Part shown: positions 17,135-25,788 of the stretch, one piece after another
How positions within the stretch are numbered: position 1 is the stretch's first letter
Layout of the letters: each line of letters starts with the position of its first letter
Assembly: GCF_037080055.1 (NCBI RefSeq)
Contig: NZ_JBAOJI010000003.1
Coordinates: 186,001-250,000, forward strand
Source: Halovenus sp037080055
GTDB lineage: Archaea > Halobacteriota > Halobacteria > Halobacteriales > Haloarculaceae
Length of the DNA: 64,000 bases
Direction of reading: 5' to 3'
Program-made: the position numbers and the translations under genes
Notes under the pieces: model-generated
What the model was told of the DNA's origin: nothing
Database searches by the model: none
The model's input: the letters and a program-made list of their open reading frames with translations, nothing else

Positions 17135-18244
17135 TTACTCTCGAACTGACCGCTCAGTCTCGACTGTTTCGATCGGGAGTTCGAGTCGGAATGTTGTGGG
17201 GTTGTCCGGCCGTTCGAGCGTGATCTGACCGTCGTATCGGTCGACGATCAGCGATGCAAAATAGAGGCCGAGACCATCGCCGTCGCTTCCGGAGCCGCGA
17301 GTGTTCGGCTCGAACGGTCGGTCGAGTTCGACGCCCGGGCCGCCGTCGTGAACCTCGACGGAGACCGTCTCGGCGGCCGTCGTCACAGAGACCGAGACGT
17401 CGCCGTCGCCGTGGATGGCACTGTTCTCGAAGAGTTCGGCGAAGGCGAGATGCAGCAGTTCGTCGGCTCGAACCAACGCTTCGACCGAATCGATACCCGA
17501 GACAGAAAGCTCCGGCTCCGAGTCCGCGGCTACCATTTGGCCGTGGTGGAGCGCGGTTGCCAGCTCGTACTCGCTGGGGTCAGCGGCGTGGGTCAGAATC
17601 TCGACCAGAGTTTCGACGCGGTCGACGGTTTCCTCCATGTGTTCGGAGTGAGCGAGAATCGACTCGGTTCCATCGTCGGTTTCGATCTTGCCCGCAGCGA
17701 GGAGTTCGGCCCGACCACTGATCGCCGAAAGATCGTTCAGAATCTGGTGTCGCAAGATGCCGTTGAGCGAAGAGAGCGTCTCCTGCTGTTCGTCGAGGAA
17801 CTCCCGGCGGGCCTGTTCCCGACTCGCTCGGGTGACCAGTCCACGGACCCGAACGTCATAATAGCCGATCACCGCACCGAACAGCGCGCCCGCGGCGAGT
17901 ACGGAAAGGAAGACAAACATTGCCTCGAAGGCCGAGCTAATTGTTGGGACGACGACACTCGCCCACGCGGTGAGCGCCGCGAGCACGAGTACGCCGAGGC
18001 TCATCCATCCCAGGACCAGTCCCATCTGATTGAATTCGCGGACGGTGAGGGCGATGCGAGCCCCAGCGGCGATCAACAGCAGGGAAAACACCACCAATCC
18101 GACCGACTGCAGGAGCTCTTCGTCGTCGAGTTGGCCGTCGAGCAACGTCGCTGCGACGCCGACGGCGAGTATCAGCGTTCCGAGGAGGCTGATCGTGTAC
18201 CGCCAGTAATCACCGACGAGCAGATCACGGAGTCGACCGGCCAT
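17135..18244 (-). CDS. Membrane-bound sensor histidine kinase
   Basis: 369 residues. Four hydrophobic helices (about 15-36, 46-68, 76-99 and 106-129) have only short loops, so it likely senses in or near the membrane. The dimerisation helix carries the H box LRHQILNDLSAI with phosphorylatable His166. N box ELFENSAIHGDG and G boxes HDGGPGVEL and GDGLGLYFA are present, so ATP binding should be intact. No response regulator lies next to it, as is usual in haloarchaea. It converges with purF. Confidence 0.9.
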   Translation of the reverse strand: MAGRLRDLLVGDYWRYTISLLGTLILAVGVAATLLDGQLDDEELLQSVGLVVFSLLLIAAGARIALTVREFNQMGLVLGWMSLGVLVLAALTAWASVVVPTISSAFEAMFVFLSVLAAGALFGAVIGYYDVRVRGLVTRASREQARREFLDEQQETLSSLNGILRHQILNDLSAISGRAELLAAGKIETDDGTESILAHSEHMEETVDRVETLVEILTHAADPSEYELATALHHGQMVAADSEPELSVSGIDSVEALVRADELLHLAFAELFENSAIHGDGDVSVSVTTAAETVSVEVHDGGPGVELDRPFEPNTRGSGSDGDGLGLYFASLIVDRYDGQITLERPDNPTTFRLELPIETVETERSVRE

Positions 18245-18285
18245 TCGACTGACGGTAGCGGGCCGGCTATGTTAAGCGTACTCCC

Positions 18286-18780
18286 CTATTCTCCTTCCAC
18301 GAGTTCCAGATCCAGAAATTGCTCGACAGCCGCGACGACGCTGCCGCCGAGGTTGGCCTGGATCGCCCGTCCCTGTTCGAGCGCGAGCAGGTCTCCTTCG
18401 TCAATGCCGAGTTCGTCGGCGAGTTCGCCGAGTTGATAGCCGGCCTCCTGTCGGGCTTCGGTTACCAGATCGTCGTATCCGGAAACAAGGTAGGGAAGCT
18501 GGTCGTCCTCGTAATCTGCGCCGCTCTCCCAGTGGGAGGCGTCAGCCTTCGCGGCGTCGTGGACCTTTGCAGTGTTCTGTGCGGCTCGTTTCTTCCGATT
18601 GTCTGATCGCTCGGTATCCGTCGACTGGGTGGCGTTGTCGTCGTGTTGGGCACAGTCGCTACAGACTTCGAGTTCGGCACCCGCGACGTTGACCGATTGG
18701 GTCTCGACGCCTGCGGCCCCACAGAGTTCACAGCTCTCGCCGGAACCGCCACCACCGCTACCGGTCGAGTACTTGGCCAT
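18286..18780 (-). CDS. mbf1: Archaeal multiprotein bridging factor aMBF1
   Basis: 164 residues. A zinc ribbon (C17, C20, C40, C43) precedes a charged linker and a cro/C1-type helix-turn-helix at about 105-155 (LVTEARQEAGYQLGELADEL, then GIDEGDLLALEQG). This order defines archaeal MBF1, which in Sulfolobales and methanogens associates with the small ribosomal subunit; in eukaryotes MBF1 bridges TBP to activators. Start MAKYSTGSGGGG is preceded by 200 bases of noncoding sequence shared with sdhC. Confidence 0.93.
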   Translation of the reverse strand: MAKYSTGSGGGGSGESCELCGAAGVETQSVNVAGAELEVCSDCAQHDDNATQSTDTERSDNRKKRAAQNTAKVHDAAKADASHWESGADYEDDQLPYLVSGYDDLVTEARQEAGYQLGELADELGIDEGDLLALEQGRAIQANLGGSVVAAVEQFLDLELVEGE

Positions 18781-18968
18781 GGGGGCGCTAGCACATTGCC
18801 GATATATAACTCTTAGTTCCTCGTTGTCGTCGCTGACTCTGTGGACGGTCCGTACTGGCTGCTCGTCGCCGAAAATCAGTCTGTATTACACTACTGGCCG
18901 CCGATTCCTGGCTCTGGAGCGAACATATGGGGGAGTACTTGAGTGACCGTGGCACTGTGTAGTAACTA

Positions 18969-18976
18969 CTATTTAC
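18969..18976 (+). promoter_or_regulatory. TATA element for sdhCDBA
   Basis: CTATTTAC lies 21-28 bases before the sdhC ATG at 18997, in the 216-base gap shared with the divergent mbf1. The downstream genes follow with little or no spacing, so this promoter probably drives the whole succinate dehydrogenase operon. Confidence 0.5.
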
Positions 18977-18996
18977 CCGCACGCCAAGGCCCTGAT

Positions 18997-19389
18997 ATGG
19001 CTCAATCGTACGATCGAGGCACCGTCGAGAGTTTCGGACGGTGGCTGGAGTTCAAACCCGGGATGTGGGCCTGGATACTCCACAAACTAACCGGGTGGAT
19101 ACTCGTCGGCTACCTGTTCACACACATCGCCGTGTTGAGTACGGCGACGCAATCACCGGATATGTACACGACGACGCTGCAGGGGCTCGAAGAACTGCTC
19201 ATCGTCCGGTTCCTCGAAATCGGACTGCTGACCGTTGCGGTGTTTCACATCCTCAACGGGATTCGACTCCTGTTCGTCGACCTGGGGATCGGACTCAACC
19301 GACAGGATGTCAGTTTTTACGTATCACTCATCATGACTGCACTGATCACGCTGGCTAGCCTGCCAACGTTCCTCGGGGGTGTGCTGTAA
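18997..19389 (+). CDS. sdhC: Succinate dehydrogenase membrane anchor SdhC (cytochrome b subunit)
   Basis: 130 residues from ATG 18997 (an extension of 18 codons upstream lacks support). Three membrane helices (about 30-53, 66-91, 104-128) carry histidines suited to haem b binding, notably in LVGYLFTHIAV and TVAVFHILNGIRLL. It anchors the catalytic subunits and passes electrons to menaquinone. TAATG overlap with sdhD. Confidence 0.93.
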   Translation: MAQSYDRGTVESFGRWLEFKPGMWAWILHKLTGWILVGYLFTHIAVLSTATQSPDMYTTTLQGLEELLIVRFLEIGLLTVAVFHILNGIRLLFVDLGIGLNRQDVSFYVSLIMTALITLASLPTFLGGVL

Positions 19390-19754
19390 TGGCTGAACAC
19401 TATTCCTCGTTCCAGCGCGGGAACTGGCGATGGTTCGTCCAGCGCATCACGGCGGTGTTCCTCATCGGGGCACTCGCTTTCCACTTCATCACGCTGCATT
19501 TCGTCAATCACGCAGCGGAGATTACCTTCGCCGGGACTGAGGCGCGAATGGGCCAGATCGGCTACTTCTCGCTGATGGTCACGTTCCTCGTCGCAGGGGC
19601 ATTCCACGGCGTCAACGGCGTCTACAACGCCCTCGTCAATATGGGGCTGAGTGGGGCCCAGAAGAAGGTAGTCGGCGCAATCCTTACGATTGCGACGCTC
19701 CTACTGATCGCACAGGGACTGCGCGTTGCTGTCGCAATGAGCGGCATGTTCTAA
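19389..19754 (+). CDS. sdhD: Succinate dehydrogenase membrane anchor SdhD
   Basis: 121 residues with three membrane helices. The N-terminus FQRGNWRWFVQRITAVFLIG matches the haloarchaeal SdhD family, with histidines in ALAFHFITLHFVNH and GAFHGVNGVYN as possible haem or quinone-site residues. It starts on the last base of sdhC and ends two bases before sdhB. Confidence 0.92.
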   Translation: MAEHYSSFQRGNWRWFVQRITAVFLIGALAFHFITLHFVNHAAEITFAGTEARMGQIGYFSLMVTFLVAGAFHGVNGVYNALVNMGLSGAQKKVVGAILTIATLLLIAQGLRVAVAMSGMF

Positions 19755-19756
19755 CA

Positions 19757-20614
19757 ATGAGCACGGAAATTCAACAGGAAACCGAGACTGCCGAGGAACA
19801 GACAGCCGAACAGATCCGTGAAGAGGTTGCAGAGGATCTCTCGGAGAAACGCCGCGAACAGATCCAAGAAGATCTCGAAAGTGCCGAGAAGACGGTTCAA
19901 CTGAAGATCTTCCGCTACGACCCCGAAATCGAGGGCAAAGAGGAACCGCGCTTCGACTCCTTCACGGTTCCGTTCCACCGCGGGATGACTGTCCTCGACG
20001 CGCTGATTTATGCACGGGATCGATACGACTCGTCGCTGACCTTCCGACATTCCTGCCGGCAGGCGGTCTGTGGCTCGGACGCACTCTTTGTCAACGGCCA
20101 GCAGCGACTGGGTTGTAAGACCCAGATGGGTGATCTCGAACACCCCGTTCGGATCGAACCGCTTCCGCATCAGGATGTCGTGAAAGATCTGGTCGTCGAC
20201 ATGGAGCACTTCTACGACCAGATGCACGCCGTCGAGCCGTACTTCGACCCCGACGAACTACCGGACGGCGAACTCGAAGAGCAGTACCAGACGCCGGAGA
20301 ACCGCGAGAAAGTCAAACTTTCGACGCGGTGTATCTGGTGTGGTGCCTGCATGTCCTCCTGTAACATCGCGGCCGGGGATAACGAGTATCTCGGCCCCGC
20401 AGCGATCAACAAGGCCTACCGCTTCGCGATGGACGAGCGGGAAGGATCGGACCGCAAACAAGAGCGACTTCGGATTATCGAACAGGAACACGGTGTCTGG
20501 CGCTGTCAGACCCAGTTCTCTTGTACCGAAGTCTGCCCCAAAGACATTCCACTGACGGAACATATTCAGGCACTGAAACGCGAATCGATCAAGAACAACT
20601 TGAAGTTCTGGTAG
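19757..20614 (+). CDS. sdhB: Succinate dehydrogenase iron-sulfur subunit SdhB
   Basis: 285 residues, with a charged 45-residue N-terminal extension rich in E/Q before the ferredoxin domain; such an extension is typical of haloarchaea. The 2Fe-2S cluster ligands are in SCRQAVCGSDALF and RLGC. The C-terminal domain holds the 4Fe-4S and 3Fe-4S ligands (CIWCGACMSSCN; CTEVCPKDIP). It relays electrons from the flavin subunit to the membrane anchors. Confidence 0.96.
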   Translation: MSTEIQQETETAEEQTAEQIREEVAEDLSEKRREQIQEDLESAEKTVQLKIFRYDPEIEGKEEPRFDSFTVPFHRGMTVLDALIYARDRYDSSLTFRHSCRQAVCGSDALFVNGQQRLGCKTQMGDLEHPVRIEPLPHQDVVKDLVVDMEHFYDQMHAVEPYFDPDELPDGELEEQYQTPENREKVKLSTRCIWCGACMSSCNIAAGDNEYLGPAAINKAYRFAMDEREGSDRKQERLRIIEQEHGVWRCQTQFSCTEVCPKDIPLTEHIQALKRESIKNNLKFW

Positions 20615-20642
20615 ACCAATATACCACAGATTCAACCCACCC

Positions 20643-22472
20643 ATGTACAAACACGACGTCATCGTGGTCGGCGCGGGCGGCGCCGGCCTCAGGGCAGCAA
20701 TCGCGGCACACGAAGAGGGCGCAGACGTTGCGCTCGTGAGCAAACTCCACCCGGTGCGCAGTCACACCGGTGCAGCAGAGGGCGGTATCAACGCCGCGCT
20801 CCACCCCGAGGACTCCTGGGAACTTCACGCATACGATACGATGAAGGGCTCGGACTACCTCGGCGACGCGCCTGCCATCGACACCTTCGCCAAGCAGGCA
20901 CCTGACGAGGTCATCCAGCTCGAACACTGGGGGATGCCCTTCTCGCGTGAGGAAGACGGCACCGTCTCCCAGCGACCGTTCGGCGGCCTCTCACACCCGC
21001 GAACAACCTACGCCGGTGCCGAGACGGGTCACCACCTCCTGCACACGATGTACGAGCAGGTGGTCAAACGAGGCATCGAGGTCTACGACGAGTGGTACGT
21101 GTCCCGACTCGCTGTCACCGATCACGACCGTCCAGAGGATCGGGAGTGTTACGGCGCTGTCGGCTACGATATCAAGACCGGCGAAATCGACGGCTTCTAC
21201 GCCCGTGACGGCGTCATCCTCGCGACCGGTGGGAACGGACAGGCCTTCGATCACACCACCAACGCCATCGCCAACACCGGTGACGGGCAGGCACTGGCCT
21301 ACCGCGCCGGCGCGCCGATGGAGGACATGGAGTTCGTCCAGTTCCACCCGACGACGCTTCCGTCGACTGGCGTCCTGATCTCCGAGGGTGTCCGCGGTGA
21401 GGGTGGGATCCTCTACAACGAAGACGAAGAGCGGTTCATGTTCGAGTACGGCTACGCGAACAACGAGGGCGAACTCGCCTCCCGTGACGTGGTTTCCCGG
21501 GCGGAACTCACCGAGGTCAACGAGGGCCGCGGAATCGACGACGAGTACGTCCACCTCGACATGCGCCACCTCGGCGAGGAGCGCATCCTCGACCGACTCG
21601 AAAACATCCTCCACCTCGCGGAGGACTTCGAGGGAACCGACGGACTGGATAACCCGATGCCGGTCAAACCCGGCCAGCACTACCAGATGGGTGGTATCGA
21701 GGTCAACGAGAACGGCCAGACCTGCATCGACGGACTCTACGCCGCCGGCGAGTGTGCCTGTGTGAGCATGCACGGCTCGAACCGCCTCGGCGGCAACGCC
21801 CTGCCGGAACTGCTGGTCTTCGGTTCCCGCGCCGGCCAGCACGCCGCTGGCGGCGACCTCGGCGAGCCCGAAATCCCGACCGGCCCCTCGGCCGAGAGCG
21901 AGGACGGCGAAGTCGACACGCCGGTCGAACCGGGCAGTGTCGGCGATCAGTCCGATCCGGTCGTCGCAGACGGCGGTGCGGTTGCGACGCCGGAGGAACT
22001 GCTCGAAGAGGCTATCGGTAAAGAGCGCGAGCGCGTCGATACGATGCTTGACCGCGACGGCGTCAACCACGCGGAGATCCGTGAGAAAGTCCAGAAGACA
22101 ATGACGGAGAATGTCAACGTCTTCCGCGAGAAGTCAAACATCAAGGAGGCTCTCAAGGATATCCGAGAGGCCCGCGAGCAGTACCAGCACGTCGGCGTCG
22201 CTGACAAGTCTCGCACCTACAACACGGATCTCATTCACACCATCGAGACCCGCAACGTCATCGACAACGCCGAAGCTATCGCACTCGGCGCGCTCGCCCG
22301 TAATGAGTTCCGTGGTGCCCACTGGCGCAAAGAGCACCAGGAGCGTCGCGACGACGAGTGGCTCAAACACACGATGCTCTCTTGGAACAACGGATCGCCG
22401 AACCTCTACTACAAGCCCGTGATCCTCGAAGGTCACGAGCAGACCTACGAGCCAAAGAACCGCTCGTACTAA
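20643..22472 (+). CDS. sdhA: Succinate dehydrogenase flavoprotein subunit SdhA
   Basis: 609 residues. FAD-binding motif VVGAGGAGLRAAIAA at the N-terminus, covalent FAD site RSHTGAAEGGINAAL, substrate-binding HPTT, and RLGGNALPELLVFG. A roughly 35-residue acidic insert (around residues 415-455, rich in E, D, G, V) separates the capping region from the helical domain; low-complexity acidic inserts are common in haloarchaea. It oxidises succinate to fumarate in the TCA cycle. Last gene of sdhCDBA. Confidence 0.97.
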   Translation: MYKHDVIVVGAGGAGLRAAIAAHEEGADVALVSKLHPVRSHTGAAEGGINAALHPEDSWELHAYDTMKGSDYLGDAPAIDTFAKQAPDEVIQLEHWGMPFSREEDGTVSQRPFGGLSHPRTTYAGAETGHHLLHTMYEQVVKRGIEVYDEWYVSRLAVTDHDRPEDRECYGAVGYDIKTGEIDGFYARDGVILATGGNGQAFDHTTNAIANTGDGQALAYRAGAPMEDMEFVQFHPTTLPSTGVLISEGVRGEGGILYNEDEERFMFEYGYANNEGELASRDVVSRAELTEVNEGRGIDDEYVHLDMRHLGEERILDRLENILHLAEDFEGTDGLDNPMPVKPGQHYQMGGIEVNENGQTCIDGLYAAGECACVSMHGSNRLGGNALPELLVFGSRAGQHAAGGDLGEPEIPTGPSAESEDGEVDTPVEPGSVGDQSDPVVADGGAVATPEELLEEAIGKERERVDTMLDRDGVNHAEIREKVQKTMTENVNVFREKSNIKEALKDIREAREQYQHVGVADKSRTYNTDLIHTIETRNVIDNAEAIALGALARNEFRGAHWRKEHQERRDDEWLKHTMLSWNNGSPNLYYKPVILEGHEQTYEPKNRSY

Positions 22473-22542
22473 GCGGCCCCCTCCCTTTCTCAGGCTGACC
22501 GACAAGTAATTACGAGTGCCGTCCGAGGGTTCGACAAACGGC

Positions 22543-23211
22543 ATGTACGTCGAGTTTCACCATCAGAGTGAGATCTTTCATCGGACACTGCAGGAGACGG
22601 ATCACGTGGAAGTGGTGATCAGGAATCTCTCGACTGGCCCCGAAACGCCGTTACAGGTCATCGCGGCGGTGACAGGAGACGGCTGTGGGACCTTTCACTC
22701 CATGGTCACCGACGACCCGTCCGTCGACGAACTCAAACTGCTGGAAGACGGTGATCTCCGTCGATTGTACTGGATGCGGGCCGTTCCAGGAACGATCGAT
22801 CAACGCGCCTACGAGGCCGCTGTCGACTCCGGTGGTGTCTATCTCCAGTCACGCTGGGCCGGCAACGGCTGGTACACCACGATGAACTACCCGGATCAGG
22901 AATCCTTTCAGGACTATCAGCGACGGATCGACGAGGCCGGCATGCAGATCGAACCGACCGTCGTCCGGGTCGGCCGATATCTCATCTCCGGCGGTGCCTT
23001 CGATCTGACGGAGAAACAGGAGGCGGTCCTGCTGGAAGCCATCGAGGGCGGCTTCTTCGACATTCCGCGCGGATCGACACTCGGCGATATCGCGGACCGG
23101 CTCGCGATCAGTGAACAGGCGGCATCGGAGCGACTGCGCAGGGCGATGGGGTCGCTCGCGCGAGCGGCGGTGACCAACGCCGCTGAAGAGCCGATCACCG
23201 TCGACGACTGA
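22543..23211 (+). CDS. Bacterioopsin-activator (bat) type HTH regulator
   Basis: 222 residues. The C-terminal 50 residues are the HTH_10 domain (LTEKQEAVLLEAIEGGFFDI, then LGDIADRLAISEQAASERLRR), the mark of the haloarchaeal Bat family. The N-terminal part (about 150 residues) is a compact sensory or oligomerisation domain without a clear GAF or PAS motif. Start MYVEFHHQ at 22543 is preferred over a longer frame. Single gene between sdhA and an unknown gene; target unknown. Confidence 0.85.
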   Translation: MYVEFHHQSEIFHRTLQETDHVEVVIRNLSTGPETPLQVIAAVTGDGCGTFHSMVTDDPSVDELKLLEDGDLRRLYWMRAVPGTIDQRAYEAAVDSGGVYLQSRWAGNGWYTTMNYPDQESFQDYQRRIDEAGMQIEPTVVRVGRYLISGGAFDLTEKQEAVLLEAIEGGFFDIPRGSTLGDIADRLAISEQAASERLRRAMGSLARAAVTNAAEEPITVDD

Positions 23212-23268
23212 GTGCTGACCAGGACAGCGGGGTGATTTCTTAAATGTGATGGCGCCGTAGAGGGCAGC

Positions 23269-23649
23269 ATGGCTTCGGAGCCGTCGTTTACGATTCCCGC
23301 TCGCCCGAAGCGACGGTACCCCTACAGCGGCGGCGTCGAGTACGACGGACAGACGATTTTTCAACTTATTCCACCGGAAGACTGCCAGAACGACGAACTG
23401 GCGACCGAACTGGAGACCCTTCTCGCCGAGGGACCGTATCGGTACGGCGATTTCTACAACCTCCCGATGGCGCTGTATCTCGTCCGCGACGAGGAGACTG
23501 GTGACGTGTTTCGAGCGTCGGTGCGTAGTGGTCGAATCCGTCTGCACGTTCTTCCCGAGACTGACTCGGCAGGGCTCAGGCGACTGTACGACCGATTGGT
23601 CGATCGGACCGGCCGCAGCTATCGCGTTCGGTGCGAAACTTCAGAGTGA
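23269..23649 (+). CDS. Uncharacterised protein, about 126 residues
   Basis: The protein begins MASEPSFTIPARPKRRYPYS and has an alternating alpha/beta pattern with PYRYGDFYNLPMALYLVRDE in the middle and a basic C-terminus. No membrane segment, cysteine cluster or catalytic motif is visible. Codon usage and position (57 bases after a bat-type gene and 46 bases before the adenosyltransferase) support a real gene. I do not recognise the family. Confidence 0.7.
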   Translation: MASEPSFTIPARPKRRYPYSGGVEYDGQTIFQLIPPEDCQNDELATELETLLAEGPYRYGDFYNLPMALYLVRDEETGDVFRASVRSGRIRLHVLPETDSAGLRRLYDRLVDRTGRSYRVRCETSE

Positions 23650-23695
23650 GGGCAACCACCGGCATTTTAAGATGCTCTCGGCCCGACGAGTAGAT

Positions 23696-24232
23696 ATGAA
23701 AATTTACACCGGCCGTGGTGACGACGGACTGACCGACCTGCGGAACATGGAGCGGGTCTCGAAGGCGAGTGCGCGCATCGAGGCCTACGGCAGCGTCGAC
23801 GAGGTGAACGCGCTTGTGGGAAAAGTCCGCCCGACGGGTCACGACGATATCGACGAGCAACTGCGCGAAATCCAGAATCACCTCCACATCGTCCAGGCTG
23901 ACTTCGCGAATCCCGACCCAGACGAGGACGACCCGTCGGTCCGTGAGGAACATATCGACGCTGTCGAAGAGATGATCGACGCCTACGACGACGAACTCGA
24001 CCCGCTGGAGTCGTTCATCCTCCCCGGCGGCTCAGACCCTGGCGCACGACTCCACCACGCCCGTGCCGTCTGTCGACGGGCGGAGCGACGAGCCGTCACC
24101 TTCGCGGCCGAGGAATCCGGCGTGAACGACGACGCTGTCGTCTATCTCAATCGACTCTCGGATACGCTCTTTACCCTCGCCCGCGTCGTCAATCAGCGCG
24201 AAGGCGTCCCCGAGGAGAACCCCACGTACTGA
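23696..24232 (+). CDS. Cob(I)alamin adenosyltransferase, PduO type
   Basis: 178 residues from ATG 23696; the frame is open further up but MKIYTGRGDDGLTDL is the family start. Signature motifs are the N-terminal ATP loop TGRGDDGLTDL, ARIEAYGSVDEVNALVG, and the C-terminal ARAVCRRAERRAV and YLNRLSDTLFTLAR. It adenosylates corrinoids to make coenzyme B12, used in haloarchaea by ribonucleotide reductase and mutases. No other cobalamin genes are nearby. Confidence 0.93.
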   Translation: MKIYTGRGDDGLTDLRNMERVSKASARIEAYGSVDEVNALVGKVRPTGHDDIDEQLREIQNHLHIVQADFANPDPDEDDPSVREEHIDAVEEMIDAYDDELDPLESFILPGGSDPGARLHHARAVCRRAERRAVTFAAEESGVNDDAVVYLNRLSDTLFTLARVVNQREGVPEENPTY

Positions 24233-24250
24233 GCGGACCGCCCACAAGAG

Positions 24251-24260
24251 ATATATTTAC
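24251..24260 (+). promoter_or_regulatory. TATA element for the DUF7553-type gene
   Basis: ATATATTTAC lies 20-29 bases ahead of the ATG at 24280, with a second AT-rich stretch (TTATAATATG) at the start codon. The arrangement fits a strong leaderless haloarchaeal promoter. Confidence 0.5.
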
Positions 24261-24279
24261 TGTTCACTTAAGTTATAAT

Positions 24280-24543
24280 ATGAACAAGCACTTCGAAGAT
24301 ACGAAATACTACGTCAAACGCGCGGGCGAAACGGCAAAGAAAGGTCTCGCAGAAGAGTTGGAGCCGGTACAGGAGCGACTCCAGGAGCTTCGAGACGAAG
24401 ACGAGGAGCCGGAACCGGGCCGCGTCGAAAAACTCCGAGAGGATCTGAAAGGATTCCAGGAACGGGCCGAGGGTGAAGCCAAAGAAGCGCTGGGTGAGGC
24501 CCGCGAACGCCTCGACAAGGTTCGCGAGAAGCCAGCCGAGTAA
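24280..24543 (+). CDS. Short coiled-coil protein, DUF7553-type
   Basis: 87 residues, almost wholly helical and highly charged: HFEDTKYYVKRAGETAKKGL, EELEPVQERLQELRDED, and EAKEALGEARERLDKVRE. It resembles the haloarchaeal DUF7553 family. The coiled coil suggests oligomerisation or a structural role; function is unknown. It has its own strong promoter and stands between the adenosyltransferase and the AlaX-like gene. Confidence 0.75.
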   Translation: MNKHFEDTKYYVKRAGETAKKGLAEELEPVQERLQELRDEDEEPEPGRVEKLREDLKGFQERAEGEAKEALGEARERLDKVREKPAE

Positions 24544-24599
24544 TCGGCCCCGCCGCGCCTGACACAACGCTCTTTTATCGACCGTACGGAGTGGTGGTG

Positions 24600-25355
24600 A
24601 TGACTGATCTGCGGTATCTTCCCGACGCGGACGACGTTACCAGCTTCGAGGCAACAGTCACGGAAGCGACTGAGGAGTACATCGTCCTCGACGGAACGTA
24701 CTTCTATCCCGAGGGTGGTGGACAGCCACCGGATCACGGCACGATCGAGTGGGACGGCGGCAGCGCGTCGATTGACGACGTTCGGAAAGACCACGGAGAC
24801 GTTCGGCACGGTGTCGCGTCGATGGACGGCGACCCGCCGGCAGCGGGGACCACAGTCGAGGGACGGATCGACGAACAGCGCCGCGAAAATCTCTCGCGGA
24901 TGCACACCGCCCAACACGTCGTCTCTCGGGTTGTTCTCGACGAGTTCGACGCCACTACTGCGGGCAATCAGGTCTATGCCGACCGCTCGCGGATCGACTT
25001 CGAGCCAGCGTCGTTCGACTCGGCCGACCTCGACCGGATCGAAGAACTGAGCAACGCAGCCATCGACGCCGACTACGGCGTGATCAAAGAACAGCGCCCC
25101 CGGGAGACCGTCGAGGCCAACGTCGACGAGGGGCGGGCACTGCTCGATATGATCCCCGATCACGTCGACCCGTTGCGCGTCGTCGCAATCGAGGAGTTCG
25201 ATATGTGTCCCTGCGGCGGCACGCACGCCGACAGTCTGGGTGAACTCGGCGGTATCGAAATCCTCGACTGCATCTCGAAGGGTGCGGATGTCGAGCGGAT
25301 CGAATTCACGCTCGCGTCTGTCGACTCACCTGACGAGCGGGAAGACAATTCTTAA
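24600..25355 (+). CDS. alaX: Alanyl-tRNA editing protein, AlaX type
   Basis: 251 residues from ATG 24600; three GTG codons precede it. The first 90 residues form the second-domain fold of AlaRS (TYFYPEGGGQPPDHG). The editing site follows: HTAQH (H102, H106) and CPCGGTH (C205, H209) bind zinc. Free-standing AlaX proteins hydrolyse mischarged Ser- or Gly-tRNA-Ala. Its stop codon coincides with the TATA-like element of the following tRNA gene. Confidence 0.92.
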   Translation: MTDLRYLPDADDVTSFEATVTEATEEYIVLDGTYFYPEGGGQPPDHGTIEWDGGSASIDDVRKDHGDVRHGVASMDGDPPAAGTTVEGRIDEQRRENLSRMHTAQHVVSRVVLDEFDATTAGNQVYADRSRIDFEPASFDSADLDRIEELSNAAIDADYGVIKEQRPRETVEANVDEGRALLDMIPDHVDPLRVVAIEEFDMCPCGGTHADSLGELGGIEILDCISKGADVERIEFTLASVDSPDEREDNS

Positions 25356-25358
25356 GTC
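25349..25358 (+). promoter_or_regulatory. TATA-like element of the tRNA-Val gene
   Basis: TTCTTAAGTC lies 27-36 bases before the tRNA 5' end and overlaps the AlaX stop codon. Haloarchaeal tRNA genes commonly use this TTWAAR-like box. Confidence 0.45.
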
Positions 25359-25384
25359 GGGCGCAGAGATAGTATCGGTTGCGC

Positions 25385-25459
25385 GGGTTGGTGATCTAGC
25401 CCGGTTATGATACCTCCTTCACACGGAGGACGTCGGCGGTTCGAATCCGCCCCAACCCA
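25385..25459 (+). tRNA. tRNA-Val, anticodon CAC
   Basis: A full cloverleaf is visible. The acceptor stem GGGTTGG pairs with CCAACCC (25452-25458), with discriminator A at 25459. The anticodon stem CCTCC/GGAGG encloses the loop TTCACAC, giving anticodon CAC (codon GUG). The T arm is GGCGGTTCGAATCCGCC, with the T-loop TTCGAAT. There is no intron and no encoded CCA. A second, interrupted copy of its 3' end lies about 110 bases downstream. Confidence 0.95.
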
Positions 25460-25788
25460 CTTCTCCCGAACACAACGCCGAGCGATAGCGAGGCGTGTGT
25501 GAGTGGGAAGTGGAACGGGCGGATTCGAATCAAGAAAGGCGCGCGCAACGAAGTGAGCACGTCTTTCTCCGGTTCGAATCCGCCGAGCGAGGGAACCTCA
25601 CTCGAATCTGTGCTCGCAAACTCGCACAGACGCCGGAAGAACGAGTTCTTCCGAGCCCTCGCTCACTTCGTTCGCGAGGACGCCCCAACCCATCCCGTTT
25701 CCTCATTCGTCGCAAGGAGACGAGAAGATTCTCCGAAATCACATCCGTGAGTACTTTTATCTCGCACTGCAGACTCCTGAATAGCTGA
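25460..25788. other. Noncoding hairpin-rich tract downstream of tRNA-Val
   Basis: This 329-base stretch contains no convincing gene. Besides the split tRNA-like copy (listed separately) it has GGCGGATTCGAATC near 25518, again resembling the T arm, and ATCC/GGAT-flanked AT-rich sequence leading into the promoter TTTTAT (25755-25760) of the next gene. Short reading frames through it share no pattern with known proteins. Confidence 0.6.
25571..25692 (+). repeat. Copy of the tRNA-Val 3' end split by a hairpin element
   Basis: GGTTCGAATCCGCC at 25571-25584 repeats the tRNA T arm exactly, and CGCCCCAACCCA at 25681-25692 repeats the tRNA 3' end. Between them lie about 96 bases built of nested inverted repeats: GAGCGAGGG (25585) with CCCTCGCTC (25656), TCTGTGC (25607) with GCACAGA (25624), and GGAAGAAC with GTTCTTCC around 25635-25652. 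This looks like a target-site duplication of the tRNA end into which a small palindromic element was inserted, or the footprint of an integrative element. Confidence 0.6.

Noticed and set aside
20991..22070. 359-codon frame antisense to sdhA
   Set aside because: Shadow of sdhA; no independent promoter or motif.
24591..24599. GTG starts before the AlaX ATG
   Set aside because: The family normally starts near MTDLRYLPD; the three GTG codons add residues without support.
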